Source of the DNA: Durusdinium trenchii
Lineage: Eukaryota > Sar > Dinophyceae > Suessiales > Symbiodiniaceae
Direction of reading: 5' to 3'
Length of the DNA stretch: 64,000 nt
Assembly (NCBI GenBank): GCA_963970005.1
Contig: CAXAMN010022729.1
Location: 623,312-687,311 of the forward strand
Of this stretch, positions 23,210 through 35,807 are shown piece after piece (the stretch's first letter is position 1; each line of letters begins with the position of its first letter). Below the pieces are notes generated by a model, which was given only the letters and a program-made list of their open reading frames with translations, did no database searches and was not told the DNA's origin. A program made the translations under genes and the position numbers.

Positions 23210-26200
23210 CAGATGGACCTGCAACGATATGCTGACCAATGTGCTGAGGAGGCGGACTTCGTGGGTCATGATTGTGATGGTTTGCGAGTGCTTGGTTGCC
23301 CGCAAGCCTGACGGTATGTGAAAAGCAATGCCGTTTCTTCCACATTATAAGGTCTCCTTTACCATTTTTTCCAACGCAACCGGCAACACCAATTGGCTAG
23401 AACACGCACCTTACAATCCTTTTGTTATTTGTTTTTGTTTGTCAATTTTGCCCGACACACCATGCACACAGCTATCGTGGAAACTCCTTTGTTAAACTGA
23501 AGACTCCAGTGAGCCTGCCAGTCAGCAGTCCAAAGAATGTTGGTGAACCTCGTGTGAACGTGTTTGGATTCCAGGTGAAGCCAGATTTGCCAATGGCTCA
23601 AGTGAGCCTGGCGAGAAGGGGTGAAGCCAGCCCCAGCAGCTCAGTGAGGACGGAAAAGCTTCAAGCTGGCTTGCAGATGGCCATTGCCCTGAAAAGAAAA
23701 AATTGTTGGCAAACATTTTTCACATCACACACCATGCTTTCCAGGATGCAAGAGCCCTCTTGGGGTGCTCCCAAGTTGAACCATGATCAGGACCTGCAGT
23801 GAAAGGTTGTAAACTGCCGGACGTGTGTTGGATCGTGGAGGCGGCGCCTCGAAGAGGCAAACGTTGGCAGGAGGAGCCTTGCTTTGCTGGTAATGCCATG
23901 CCTTCTGGACGTGCTAGCCGCACCTCAGCCTGGCTGCGGATGGGATAAGCTCCAGTCAGCAAAGACCTTTCGACCGTTTCAGGACAGAAACTCTATATTA
24001 TATATATATGTATATTATATAGATTCAAATTTTACGTAGGCTGCAAAAATGTTGTCCACACCAAAATGTAAACCAGTACATTTGGTCAATTCTTTATTGC
24101 GCGATGGGCCACATCAAATCCAACAGTCCTTTTTTGCAGGAGGCAGCGCAGGAAGCTGGCATTTAGCCAAGTCCTGTGCGAACGCTGCCTTGCACAAAAG
24201 TTTGCCTGACAATCCAGGCAATGTAGGTTTTTAAAGTGTTGATATGGGCAACGAAGTGCGGAGTTGGCAGCAGTACTTGTAGGAAGCTTTTGCCCACATC
24301 ATCACTTTGCTCGGCGTTTCACAGCCAAATGGAAGATGATGAAGCCTACGCATAGAACGTGTGTCGCACCGATGGTGCAGAGGTTACCCGTTATCTCACG
24401 GCAACTTGCTCAGCCCAGTCACGACCTTCCCAACCTATTCTGGGGTCCGTGTCTTTAAATTCGGATGAGCTTCTCGCTTGCACCACTTGCATTTGGTCTC
24501 ACTTCACTGGGATTCCAAACAGGAAGGCCTTTGGTCAGCTTGTGCAGAAAGGACCTTGCTGAAATTTGCATATCACCAAATGGCTGAAATGATCGCGCGA
24601 CCTTCTGCCAGCCAGGGTCATATGCAAGCAGTTTGGGCAAGTCGAGGCCCTCCGCATGGACAAGGCATGTGCCACATGTGCTGATATGGTCTCGTTTTCA
24701 GGCCTCTAGACTAGTTCTGTAGAGGTAATTTTGATTCAGGACAATGACGGGGAAAGCTTTGCTCTTGTGGAATTCAAGGAGAGAGGCGCGCTTGTTTTCC
24801 TGGCATTTGGACAGTATACCCAGCATACTTCTACTTCCGTCTGGGGTGCAGCGCAAGTATGATCAACTGGCATAGGAGTGTAATTAAATTGTATGTACTT
24901 CCAGAACTGTCATGTAGGCTCCGCGCAGGTTGTTAAGCGCCAGCTTGGATCTCAGAAACCATAGCAGCCATAGCAAGACCCTGAGGTCAGACAGGGACAG
25001 GGAGGCACAGCCCCGCCCAAGACTTTTTACACGCGACAACTGAGTGACAGCTAGGTAATCTCTATGTAATTTAACCAAGCGACAGGTTGTTTTGTTCTTC
25101 CATGTTCTTCCTTTTTCTTTTAAACTTTAGACTTTAGACCCTATATATATATATACATATATTTTTGTTTTTTGGGTCCCGGTTCCCAAAGCAACAACTG
25201 AGTGACAGCTTGCCATGTGGCCGTAATCTCTGAGGGAGAAGTACTTGGTGGAAGAGCGGGTGCTTGTCTTCACAGAGGCGGCTTGGAGGGTGTGGTGATG
25301 TGGGTTGGGCGTCTGAAAAATCAAGGAACCAAATCATTAGTGCGAGCGCTTCTTCAAGGAAGCTCCCCCGTGCCTGAAAATCCTCAAGGGGGGAGCTTCC
25401 TTGAAGAAGCGTGAGCTATCCTGCGTCCTGGCTAAGGAGCTAGCTTCCTATTGCTAGTAGCGAACTAGTCGCCCTTACTTAAGTAGGTGCCTACTCAATC
25501 AAGTATATAAGGGGGGGCCTCAGGGTTGGGTGGTGAAGGGCCACTTCAGACTCCAGGCGCCTTGTATGCAATTTAGAACGGCCACGTGGCAGGCCAAAAC
25601 AATGGTTGACACCACGACCTTTGCGGAGCAAAGCCTGGATGCCTATGCAGATCAGAGCTGGAATTGGTACCAGCTTCGGACATGTAGTGTTAGTGAAGTG
25701 AAATTCAACATTACGAATGAATCGTGCCAAGAGGCCAAGATGCCAAGAGGGATGATTTTATTCAACAAGAAATGCTGCCGGCGTTTGTGCTGTGAGGTGT
25801 GCAATTCAATCAGCCAGCCTTTGACCCGACCACCATGAAAGCGACCCACTCAGCAAATTGTTACGGCGTGCGTGCGGCTGGAAGGGCTGCAGTCAAAGCA
25901 GATCAAAGCATCTCAAGGTGGTGTTGGCATACCAGTCGGTTCCTGAGAACGCCGGGCCTAAGTGTGGAGCCAGCGAAGGAGGGCCTAGGCCTGATACACA
26001 AGAATGACGATTTTGGATGATGTTTGCAACGCAAAGTGCCCGCCTTGGCTGCATCAGGCTCAAGGTAGAGCAAGGCAGCTATCCACGAATCTGAACAAAA
26101 GGTTCTGCATAGAATTTGGTTGCTTAGTCTTGCCGCCCTTGACTTTCAGGCCCATCCATCATTGTCAATGCAGGATCAAGTTGTCATTCATCCGCCTTGC

Positions 26201-27810
26201 AGGTGCCATGCATGATACCCTCGACACAGGGTGAAGGCCTAAGGTTGTGCCAGAAGGGGTGCAGCGCACAACAAGGAGAAGAACAAACAACATGATAAAA
26301 GTCAAGTCAGAAGAGAAAGAAAGACAGGTAGAAGGATCTGAGTCTGAGGGCCGACAGAAGGAAAGAGCCGGAAAGACTAGAGTTCTCCCTGCTACAAGCA
26401 CAGTGATAGGGCAGTGAAAGGTCAAGACAGCACACCTTGAGAGGTGGGTGTTCTTAGTACGAGCAAGAACGCTTTTGAAAGAATGGTTTCCACTACCCCG
26501 TGCTATACGAACCATCGGCTGATGCTTCCCAGAGAATAGTTCACCTCTAATATGTTCCGCCATAACCGATGCTCGCTGATACTCGCGGGCTATTCTCAAG
26601 GTGTCAGATCATGGTTGGCCCGATGTTGGAGGCTGGCGCCGAAAAGTTCAACGTGCACAGAGGCATACGTACTTTTTCATCTCGATCCATCTATATAAGC
26701 CTAATCCACGCATGATATTCGACTTCAGGGAGCTTTGCATGTTCAATTTCCGCCTTGTGATGCGTGGCATTTCATTTGTGTTTGGGATCGAAGGCAGTGC
26801 TCTCGGCATGCCACAGCAGCACCTTTGGCGCTCTCCGTGCAGCCTCCACGCATCAGCGCACCCTTGCTGATCAGTCAACACCTGAGTTCGGTAAACCTCA
26901 ACACTCAGACTTTTGCAAGTCCGGGTGCCAGGTTACGGCGTGTAAATGCATTGCTAGTTCTTCAGGAGGAACTGCTTCGAAGATTGTCAGATTCATGGTG
27001 AGTTGGGGGAAGTGGATTTGAACATCCGTTTTAGAGCCAGCTGACAGTTGAGTCAGTTGAGTTGAGAACCAGTGGAGTGGGGTAGTCGGGTTCTCTGAGG
27101 TTAGAAAGATCCGAGATGCCGAAATGGCCTCTTTTGTTACTGATTACCTTTGACTCCTTTGTTACTCGGCACCGCTCCTTGGTACAAGACCTTTGGACAG
27201 CCGCAGACCTTTGCACAGCTGGCTGCTTGAGAGTCTATAAATTATGATTGCTGCAGATGCTTCTTTAACTGGGAATGTGTTTCTGTGATGTGACAGTGCA
27301 CCAAGTGGGAGCCAACCCAAGGACAAGACATGCATCCTGAGTTTGTGCTTGAGTTTTGACTGTAGCTCATCCTGCAGGGCGTTTTCTGGTGCCAACGCTG
27401 AGGAGGGTACTTGGGGGAGAGCAAGTGTGAAATAAACTGGCTCCGAAATAAACTGGCTTCCCAGCACTTCTCACCAACAGCCTTTGCTCCAAAAGCATCC
27501 TAGTTACCTAGTAACACACACACAAACACACCTGCCTCACACACACGCACACACCCATGCACGCACGCGCACACACTCTGACATTGGTTTTCAGTTAACT
27601 CAATTCCCAAGTGGAAGAAAGGTGAGAGAACGGAATGGTGAAAGGTCCGAGCATTTGAAGATGTTTTAACAAATGGTTTGTGCACATCTGCAGAAAAGCG
27701 GTGGCGAACGATCAGCACGGCTGTACACCTGCGGCAGGAAAAGGGTTTGTGGGGAGTATCATGAAACCACCACGGAATCAACAAGCAAATTGGACAGCGT
27801 GATCAACAGT
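23210..27810 (+). CDS. Scattered cysteine-rich exon candidates
   Basis: Several protein-like pieces with plausible splice sites lie here. One at about 23222-23310 contains YADQCAEEADFVGHDCDGL. One at about 23474-23575 reads YRGNSFVKLKTPVSLPVSS and ends at CAG|GTGAAG. One at about 25558-25838 contains LRTCSVSEVKFNITNESCQ, then a C-C-x-x-x-C-C cluster. One near 26005-26065 contains DDVCNAKCPPW. One near 26910-26998 contains FCKSGCQVTACKCIASSSG and ends before GTGAGT. One near 27692-27819 contains TCGRKRVCGEYHET and ends before GTGCAG. They may form one extracellular, disulphide-rich protein, but the chain was not phase-checked and no family is recognised. Confidence 0.3.
25325..25488. repeat. 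Hairpin repeat element, copy 1
   Basis: A roughly 160-base element starts AACCAAATCATTAGTGCGAG and ends near CCCTTACTTAAGTAGG. It contains a perfect 22-base inverted repeat (arms 25348-25369 and 25389-25410, loop 19 bases) beginning GCTTCTTCAAGGAAGCTCC. A second copy lies at about 32581-32744 and a hairpin-less copy at about 53475-53510. Confidence 0.85.
27513..27613. repeat. CA microsatellite joined to an inverted partial repeat copy
   Basis: A CACA-rich tract runs from 27513 into CACACTCTG at 27572-27580, followed by ACATTGGTTTTCAGTTAACT and a CAATTCCCAAG word. From 27572 to 27613 this is the reverse complement, with small changes, of the end of the repeat unit at 49340-49378. Confidence 0.7.
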
Positions 27811-27926
27811 TGCGTCGCAGGTGCAGGAAACTGGCCAAGTTTCCCTCCCCACTCTTATCCACAGCTTCGTTGCGTGTGATAGGATAAGAGTGTCACACGC
27901 CCCTGCAACTTGAAAGTTGAGAAAAA

Positions 27927-27936
27927 NNNNNNNNNN
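27927..27936. other. Assembly gap of 10 N with duplicated flanks
   Basis: Ten N are flanked on the left (27915-27926) and right (27937-27948) by the same 12 bases, AGTTGAGAAAAA. This looks like an unmerged overlap, with little or no sequence actually missing. Confidence 0.9.
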
Positions 27937-28420
27937 AGTTGAGAAAAAGCAGAAACTCTTAGTTACAGAGGTGGACACACACACACACACTTGACATTAC
28001 TTGAGATTTAGCATGTTCGGTCTGAATGCCACAGGCCCTGAAGATGTCTATGTAAGCCAAACAGGCTAAATCGACAGATTCAAGTCTGAGCATAAGAGCA
28101 GCGGCATCCTGCATACTGTTCATATTTTTGGTGTAAATTCTTGGGACCCTTTTTTGTTCATGCGGTTTCTCTTTTCAGAAGGTTTTGTGTTGACTTTTGA
28201 TTCTCGTGGTGTATTACTGAGATGGCCGACATTCATTGCGTGGCTCAATGTACACTGCAATAGGTGCACATAGCAATCCCACGAAGACAGAAAAACATAT
28301 CTTGACAACAAAATGCAATGGTTTCTACAATATCACCCAGGGACACGTGAACGTTTGGGTGTGAAATGAGGCATTGCATTGCACCATTGCATGTTGAAGT
28401 TTTTTCTTAGAGTGTGATGT

Positions 28421-30187
28421 ATGGAGGGCAACGATGAAGCCAAATGTCTTCATCGCCACTTGGAGCAACTTAAGGCAACACTGACATCAGAAGATCAGAC
28501 CAGCGTAATTCCCAATGTATTAGAACCTGGTGGCTTCTTTTGAAGCTCATTTTGATGTGCGAGAAGAACCGGCCCATTCCAGAACTCGACAGGTGAAGAA
28601 AAAACTAGGGCTCAATTGGAGAGCCCTTTGAAGTACAACAAGAAAAAGTTGAGCAGATTGTTGAAAGAAAAGCAGGACATAAAGGGAACAAAAGACAAGT
28701 ATGGTATGCTCTCCCGCTCTGTGATATTACGGGTGATGCTGGCAGATACATCGCTACCTTCGAGAAATTTGGCAACTTTGCTCAATGAACATGCACTGAG
28801 CGGGGAGCAAGTGATCAGCCACCCGAAGGTTGGTAACGTCCGGGATGCCTTTGTGGAGCAAATCAAAGAACTATCTGCCAAGCAACTACCTACACCACTC
28901 CTTTAGTCGAGCATGCGCTGAAAAGAAAAGTTTGTCTATTGTAATTTCCCATGTCCACGATGGAGCCGACATGAGAATGCGCAGCTATACCTGTACGCTG
29001 GAGAGTTCCGAAGACTGCATTCTGCCTCGAAACGCTCCCAAGTTGTCACGACAGAAGCGTTCCAAAATTCAAACCCATTCGGTTCAAATCCATGGTTTGG
29101 ACACAGAAGCTTTGCCTTGGTATGTAGAGTTGCAGCCGCTCAAAAACAAAACCAAAGAGGTTGTGGCAACTTCAATCATTGTAGCTCTGAACGGGGTATT
29201 GGCTGCCTTGCTGAGTCCCGAAGATGTGCGAGACGAATTGCCCACAGTGCTACATGTACTGATGGGAGACTCTATCAATACCAACGAGGCAGCTTGTCGC
29301 ATTGTTCTTCACTATTTCAGGGAAATCTCTTCCTTTCGGAGACGCATGACTTACCGGCTCATTATGTGGAGGTGTGCAGCGCACAAAGCAGCCCTTGTTA
29401 CGGTCACAGCTATTTGTGGCCGTTAGATGGTCAATCCCGTTGACGGTAATGAACTTTGCGGGTGATCTCGGGATAGCCGATGGGGGCCGACCCATCCTAG
29501 GCCATGTCCTTAGGCTAGTTCAGGGCCCTTACTTTCCTGGCAGGCAGGTTTGCTTGCGGATTTTACACGTCTCCGTGTCCTTTCACAAAGAGGAGCGGTT
29601 CGTGCTTGGACATGGGCTTTGTTTCTCGAGAATTCTAGTGCCAAGTTGGGAGTGCCATTGGATGATGACAACGATGAGAAGCTGAAGAGCTTCCCCTCCG
29701 AGACCTTGGATGATGAGGCCTTGTCCACCTTGCACACGTGGTACGTGACCAAACTCGGTCAGAAAAAAGGCCAAACTAGCCATGCGAAATTGCAGCCGCG
29801 CATGGATGGCTGGAAGAGCAGAGCTGACAAGGCGAAGGAAGAAGCTTTGGCTGCCGGTCGCGCCGCAGAGAAGGGTGGACACAAAGAAGCTCATCAGCCA
29901 TCCCCCCCTGCGGCTGTGACTCATGGAAGGAAGGAGACGTTGCCATTGCTCTCCCTGGCAAAAGAAAGTCAGAGTTCGACCGCCAAGAAGGTGTCGTGCT
30001 CAAAGCGCTGGCCAAAAAGCTCCGTCTGGAGTTCAAGCGCTTGGGAGAGACAAAGGATGTGGACAAAGACAGATGCCAAAACGCGGCCAAGAGTGGACGT
30101 CAGAATGCCGAAGAGAAGAAGGAAGAGAAGAAGGAAGATAAACCTTCGCTGACGGAGCTCTTGGGCTCAGACGTGGTGGACGATTAG
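28421..30187 (+). pseudogene. Frame-broken multicopy-type ORF, possibly transposase-related
   Basis: The interval is nearly all coding-like but in shifting frames. From ATG 28421 the frame reads DEAKCLHRHLEQLK and hits a stop at about 28541. The adjacent frame carries LLKLILMCEKNRPIPELDR. The first frame resumes at about 28600-28906, then shifts to another at about 28900-29426 that includes VLMGDSINTNEAACRIV and WRCAAHKAALVTVTAICG. After 29426 the frame is lost until about 29640-29900. A 7-C run at 29902-29908 marks a further shift, and the last frame (GDVAIALPGKRKSEFDRQEG) ends at 30185-30187. The C-A-A-H pattern is loosely like the C-x-x-H region of hAT transposases; this assignment is tentative. 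Alternatives are a dinoflagellate-specific repeated gene or consensus errors. Confidence 0.5.
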
Positions 30188-32126
30188 GAAGACAACAACC
30201 CGCGCCTGAAAAAGTAGCAGCCTCCTTTGACCGCTTAGTGACTTAGTGTCCTTCGCTTTTTGGGTGACGAGGGTGGACTAACGACATTTTTTCACTATTT
30301 CCAATGAACAATATTCAGACATTAGACAACACTATTTGACACTATTCCACACTATTCCAATATTGCACAGGTCGTTGAGGGCTTCCAACATTTAACAGCT
30401 ACATAATGAATTCCAAAGTCCATATTAGCTCAAAAGTGCGAACACGTTCCCACGACCGACGGCTGGCTCACAAACGAAAATTCAAAAGTTACACAGACTT
30501 GTGGACCCGAATGTAGTGTCAAGCTCTAGATAGACAATTGGTTGATCGATAGATGGTAGATGGCACCAAAGCGGCTAGGATAGATAGACTATATAGATCG
30601 ATAGGTAGGTATATAGATAGGTAGGTAGGTGGATAGATCCTGACACGGTCTTGTAGGCAGATAAAGTTCAGTTTTCAGTTTCGTGCGCTTTCCAGGGGTC
30701 TGGAAAAGGCGGGGTGCGCAAGCTCTTCTGATCTCGGCTCATTGAGCTCGCACAAAGACAACAGTTCAGAACGACGACAACCTCTATGGCGATCATTTGG
30801 ATCAAGTAATGCTCTCACTCACGGGTCAAGTTGCCTGACCAAATCAGCTGCACAAATTCAGGATGTCATATTCATAGAACTTTGTGGATGCCTCAAGCAT
30901 CTATTCAAGCTTCGTCATAGCAATGAACACAGAGCCGCTGGACGAGGTGTAGCAGAAACTGAATTCCCACCCTGTGCCAGTTACGCCGTGACAGGGAAAT
31001 CTACCTGCTACGGGGACAGTTCAACCCGCGCCTCCTGAATCAACAGGGCACGCAGGTACCCATTGAGTTTCGTGACGGGTTCCTTGCAAATCATTGAGCA
31101 GGAACCATCCAGTGGGGTGGAACGACCTGCTCAGTTCAGCTTGGAGAAGGATAGGAAGATCGTAGAAAGATAGATCGACAGAGACAAAAGATAATTAGGT
31201 AGGAAATTGACATGTAGATTGACAGATAGATAGATACGTGTTGGCTTCTTCATTCAAACTTTGTCAAATCAACTACCCTTTATTCTTGTACCGTATTATG
31301 TCACACCACGCGTTTAAATGCTCAGTTCATCTCATAGGCCCAGGTGTTCATTTAATCTAATCATTTGTTTACTGAAAATCATCAATCTCGCATTCTTTGT
31401 GATCGTGCGAGTTGCCCAAAATGGGCAGAGCGAATGAGCTTCACGAACCCTCCTCTCATGGATCAGAGCCCTGTAAGGATCAAAAAATGAACAAGGTTGC
31501 TGCCAGAGACGATTTGATCTCGTTGTTCATCCGAAAAAGAGGGTGAATAGTGGTTTCCGCACGAGAGGGACGGATTCGGAGAGCCTTCCAGGGCCTTCCC
31601 CATGAAGTCCGGGGGCGTTTTGTTTGTAGAAGAACGGATGCGGACAGACGCCACTGCAGAGAGCCATCTAGAGGGCTTGAGATTGATTGTATGGGAATGT
31701 TGGAGTTGCTCATGCTAGCTGCTATGGTGGATGGGGCAGCACTCCATTTACTGTTGCAGGATGGTGCAAGAATAGAGGTGCCTCAGACGACGGCGGAGGA
31801 GCCTTCCTCGAATGAACTTGAATGGTGGTTTGGCAGTTCAAAGTTCGAACCTCTTCGTTTTGCAAGTAGACACTGTTTGCTGGCTTGTTGAGGACTTTGT
31901 TCGTGGCTCGGCATCAGCTTCAGAGTGCCGGACAATCACTTAGAACACATCGGTGAGAAAAAATAACAAGAACATTGAGCTGCTAAACCTGACACTTAGA
32001 ACATGATAAACCCATCACTTAGAACAAGCAGAGCTCATTTTTACTAAATTTATGTAAATTTGTAAGTGCTTGTCCCTCATTATCAAAGGTTGGGTAAACA
32101 TTTGACGTGATTGGGTTGAAATACTG

Positions 32127-32305
32127 TAGGGTCGCCACTAGGAGCAAGGACGCTACTAGGGGCTCCTGGCCTTACTACTAGGAACAAGGTTCGCTACGAG
32201 CAAGGACGCTACTAGGGGCTCCTGGCCTTACTGCTAGGAACAAGAAGCTACTGCTAAGCTACTATATAATAACAAAGACAGGGCATCGCTACTAGGAGCA
32301 AGGAC
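32127..32305. repeat. Dispersed repeat family A cluster
   Basis: Repeated words are CACTAGGAGCAAGGACGCTAC, GGGGCTCCTGGCCTTACTAC and GGAACAAGAAGCTACTGC. Two nearly full units follow one another and then decay into CTACTATATAATAAC. Confidence 0.85.
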
Positions 32306-32580
32306 CTACATATGCACATACGAGCATGTATATGTTCTAAGCGCAGGGATTTCAATTGTTCCAAGAGCAAGGCTTAGAACACGGATTGTTTGTTCTATGT
32401 GTGGGGTCCTCGGCATGTTCTATGTGACACTTCTTTTTTTGGTGAAAAGTATGTTCTAAGTGGTTGTCCGTCACTACAAAGTGACCTCGCTTGAATCGCA
32501 AACAAACTAGACCCCTTCGTGACAGATATGATGCTAACACAAGATACTATAGCGGGCGGGAGCTAAGTGTCCCTTATCTA

Positions 32581-32744
32581 GGAACCAAATCATTAATGCG
32601 AGCGCTTCTTCAAGGACGCTCCCCCCGCCGCCTTTAGCCAGGGGAGCTTCCTTGAAGAAGCGTGAGCTATCCTGCGTCCTAGCTAAGGAGCTTCCTATTG
32701 CTAGCAGCGAATGAGTCGCCCTTACTTAAGTCAGTAGGGGCCTG
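32581..32744. repeat. Hairpin repeat element, copy 2
   Basis: This matches the element at 25325-25488, with the same start (AACCAAATCATTAATGCGAG), the same downstream block (GTGAGCTATCCTGCGTCC) and the same end. Its hairpin arms carry a mismatch (GGACGCTCC against GGAGCTTCC) and a different loop. The element is therefore dispersed and diverging. Confidence 0.85.
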
Positions 32745-35700
32745 CCTTTTGCCGATCGCCACAACAGGCAGACTCGGGTCGATGCACAGAGCTTTGGGCC
32801 GTGAGAGTTTGCTGTGGGGGTTGCCAAAGTTGCGCCGGCGAGCCACACTCCATTGCGAGATGACAAAGGAGGCTGGACCATACTTCAACTATCAACAAAT
32901 TTGGTTTGCCAGACTGCTCCGTGGTTTTCACACCTGAAAGGAATATGAATGGAGCAGCATGCATGCGCCTTTTCTTGAGTTCTTTTCGGTGACAGACTGC
33001 TGGCATTGTTTGCAGACGTGGTGAATCTGGCGGAGGATTTAAAATTTCATCTCAGGTTGCAATGCAGTGTGATCCGCGTGCTTCCCGCCAAATGGTCCTC
33101 GTTGATGCTGACAAGCAGGTGGGGGCAAATGGCCTTTATCCCACTATTGCCTTGACTTTTTAAAGCAATTGTGACTGCACGCCTTGCATCATATGTCCAT
33201 GCCCAACCGGTGCTCGTGGTAAAGAAACAAGTGCATTGTGGCAATCCTTCAGCCCTTCAACAAATTAAGAGTAGTATTAAGAGTATTCAGTATTGATCAC
33301 TAGTTACTAGTTAGTTTCCTCATAGACTCATAGCGGTTCCAAAGCCCCCTTATAAAATGGTCCACTCGTTCTCTTACAAAATGACTTTCCGAGGGGCATT
33401 CTACAATGGACCATGCTTTCAGAATTTGCTGATACCAGCTCTTAACTCATTGTTAAAAAAAGAACTTGTCGGGGATACTTTGGACAACGACTTCAAGATC
33501 ATGGGGAGGTTGGCAAATGCATTTTGTAAAGGTCCTGTTTGGGACATTGATGGAAGTTGAACTACGCGGTAAACTCATTCAACAATTGTCAAGTGCTAAT
33601 CTTTTTGGCCATGAGATTGCACAGCTTCATTCTGGTCCTGAGTTCCCTGATGAATCTGAAGCTTTTTCTCGGACGACATCATTGTCCAAATCCACATAGG
33701 GGAAAAATGGTTGACACCCGAAAGCTTTCCAGCACCAAATCCTGCTGCAGACAAAAGCAATACCCAAGGGTCACCTTCAAAATCAAAATCTCTTGCCGGG
33801 CCGGAAGCTTTGTATTTGGCCATCCCAGCAACTCAAGGGAGGAAGAATGTCCTGCACAAGGAGTCTTGCAAGGAAAATGACCATCCTATAAAGAAAAACC
33901 CGGCCCACACTTTATAGAATGACAATCGTAAAGGAAAAACCAGCCCCCCAGGTTTGAGTTTATAAAATGACCATCATAAAGGAACATCCAGGCCCCTCCA
34001 CTCCCCCCTCCCCAGGTTTGAGTTTATAAAATACAATGACAAGTCACCCAAAGAAACCTCTTCAATATATGAAAAAAGAGAACAACAACATGATGGATGA
34101 AGATAATGATAGAAAGACAGCAATCCCATATTTTAAGGGGACTATTAATTCCTAGAATACCAAGAAATACAAGGGGAACAATGAAAGACACAGAAACGCG
34201 CATAAGATTACAACAGGGAACATCCACCAAGATAATTACATCTAAGAACAAATAAGAGGATGAAAGGAATAAAACTCATCAAAAATTAAAAAACAAAAGG
34301 TAGAGACGAGAGGCAAGGCAGCGAATGGCAAAACCGAGCTGTATGTGTTGCGGCATTCGCATTTTGTAAAGGTTGATATCCTTGACAATCGAACTACGGC
34401 ATTTGCATTCAATAAATAATCTAGGTTTTTAGTGTGGCTCTCCCAATAATTTTGTAACCAGGTATTTTATTTCATAAACGGGGCCGGCGTCTATTTATAT
34501 AACAACAGCAAATACCAATTTTATAAGCAGTTTTGGTTGATTTTCAATTTTATAGCCTGCATGTATTTGTAAATTGCAAAATCCGCGACCCCATGACCTT
34601 CTGAAGGGGTATGTTTCCTCTTGTGAACGGAAGCATCATGGACGTTCTTTGCACTTATTTGCCAGGTTGTTTTTTGTCACACATTCCTGGACCCTGAGCT
34701 TTAGCTGCACAGATGCCTGATCACATCACCAGTATCATCCATTACCCATGCTTAGGACTACCCGATGCCAACTCCTGGCCGAGGACTCGTGGAACCCGGA
34801 CATTTGGATAAAGTTGGAATCCCCGTTTCATATTCCGCACCAGTTTGCTGGTGCCATTTAGTTGCGGGGGGCAGTACATGGCACCTTACTGCAAAGGCCG
34901 ATCACATCCAGAATGGCCGAGCAACCTTATTGCCAAACAAACGCGGTTCATCAGCTAAAAAAACTCTGACACAAGCGGGAGATGACATGAATGCACCATG
35001 TCAGGAGCCCAAGGAGCTTTCCGAAAAGTGAATGAGAAGGGCGTTGCACGTGATTTGCATCACTGTTGGCTTCTGCGGCGTCTTCGGAAATTGCGCATCT
35101 TGCCTCCCATGTAGATAATGCAAAGAGGGTCACATTTTTTATTTTCTTTTTCGATGTTGAGTTCACTGAGTTTTACACTTAGGCGGACATTCGAACATCA
35201 TGGACGAGCGCTTCAATTTCATGCACGCGCACGCTTTGCTGAAGAAACATGAATGGATTTTCGATGACGCCTTCGACCATTCCAATCAACCGTTGAGGAC
35301 TCTTCCTGATTAAAGACTAGCAATTGTTTGTGGGGCTTGGTTGATATGAGCTGAAACAGCATCAGACAACAGGCACTACAAAGCGGATCAGCTTGCTTCA
35401 GTACTGTACATCGGTGTTTGGAATACATACGCATTATCGATTCTCGATCCAAATATTTGCATTTGAGAGTTTCACATGGCCCACAAGGGCAGAATCCCAG
35501 AAGGATCTTCAGAATGACTTTTATATGCACGATGGTGGGAGCAATAGCTTTCACCTTGAAGCTGTGGCAATGAAGTGAGGTCAAGAGTGCTTCACTAGAA
35601 TGTCCATGCTTCGGAATCACATCACGGCACCAATATGCCTCTGTGAATGAAATTCCATAAGTGAGGTCACAGGCAAAGGATGCCAATGCCCAGCGTATGT

Positions 35701-35807
35701 GGAAAGAACCCTTGCAGGCTGAGGGAACGCACAGCTGAATCTTGAGCATCCAATCCCTCAGAAGCACTCAACAAACCCATATAAGTCACATCGCTACTTA
35801 TCACCAG

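Larger units (their letters stand above)
30188..35800. other. Gene-poor region with GATA-type repeats and weak ORFs
   Basis: GATAGATA/TAGG-type repeats lie at about 30536-30640 and 31150-31235. Family A repeats lie at 32127-32305 and the second hairpin element at about 32581-32744. Weak coding-like pieces are at 31550-31891 (contains AAMVDGAALHLLLQDGARIE), 33556-33699 (contains GKLIQQLSSANLFGHEIAQL), 33711-33917 and 34765-35031. An uninterrupted 182-codon frame exists on the minus strand at 35219-35767, but it has no recognisable motif. None is strong enough to call a gene. Confidence 0.35.

Noticed and set aside
35219-35767. 182-codon open frame on the minus strand
   Set aside because: Uninterrupted but without a recognisable motif. 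It lies beside + strand exons with good splice sites.
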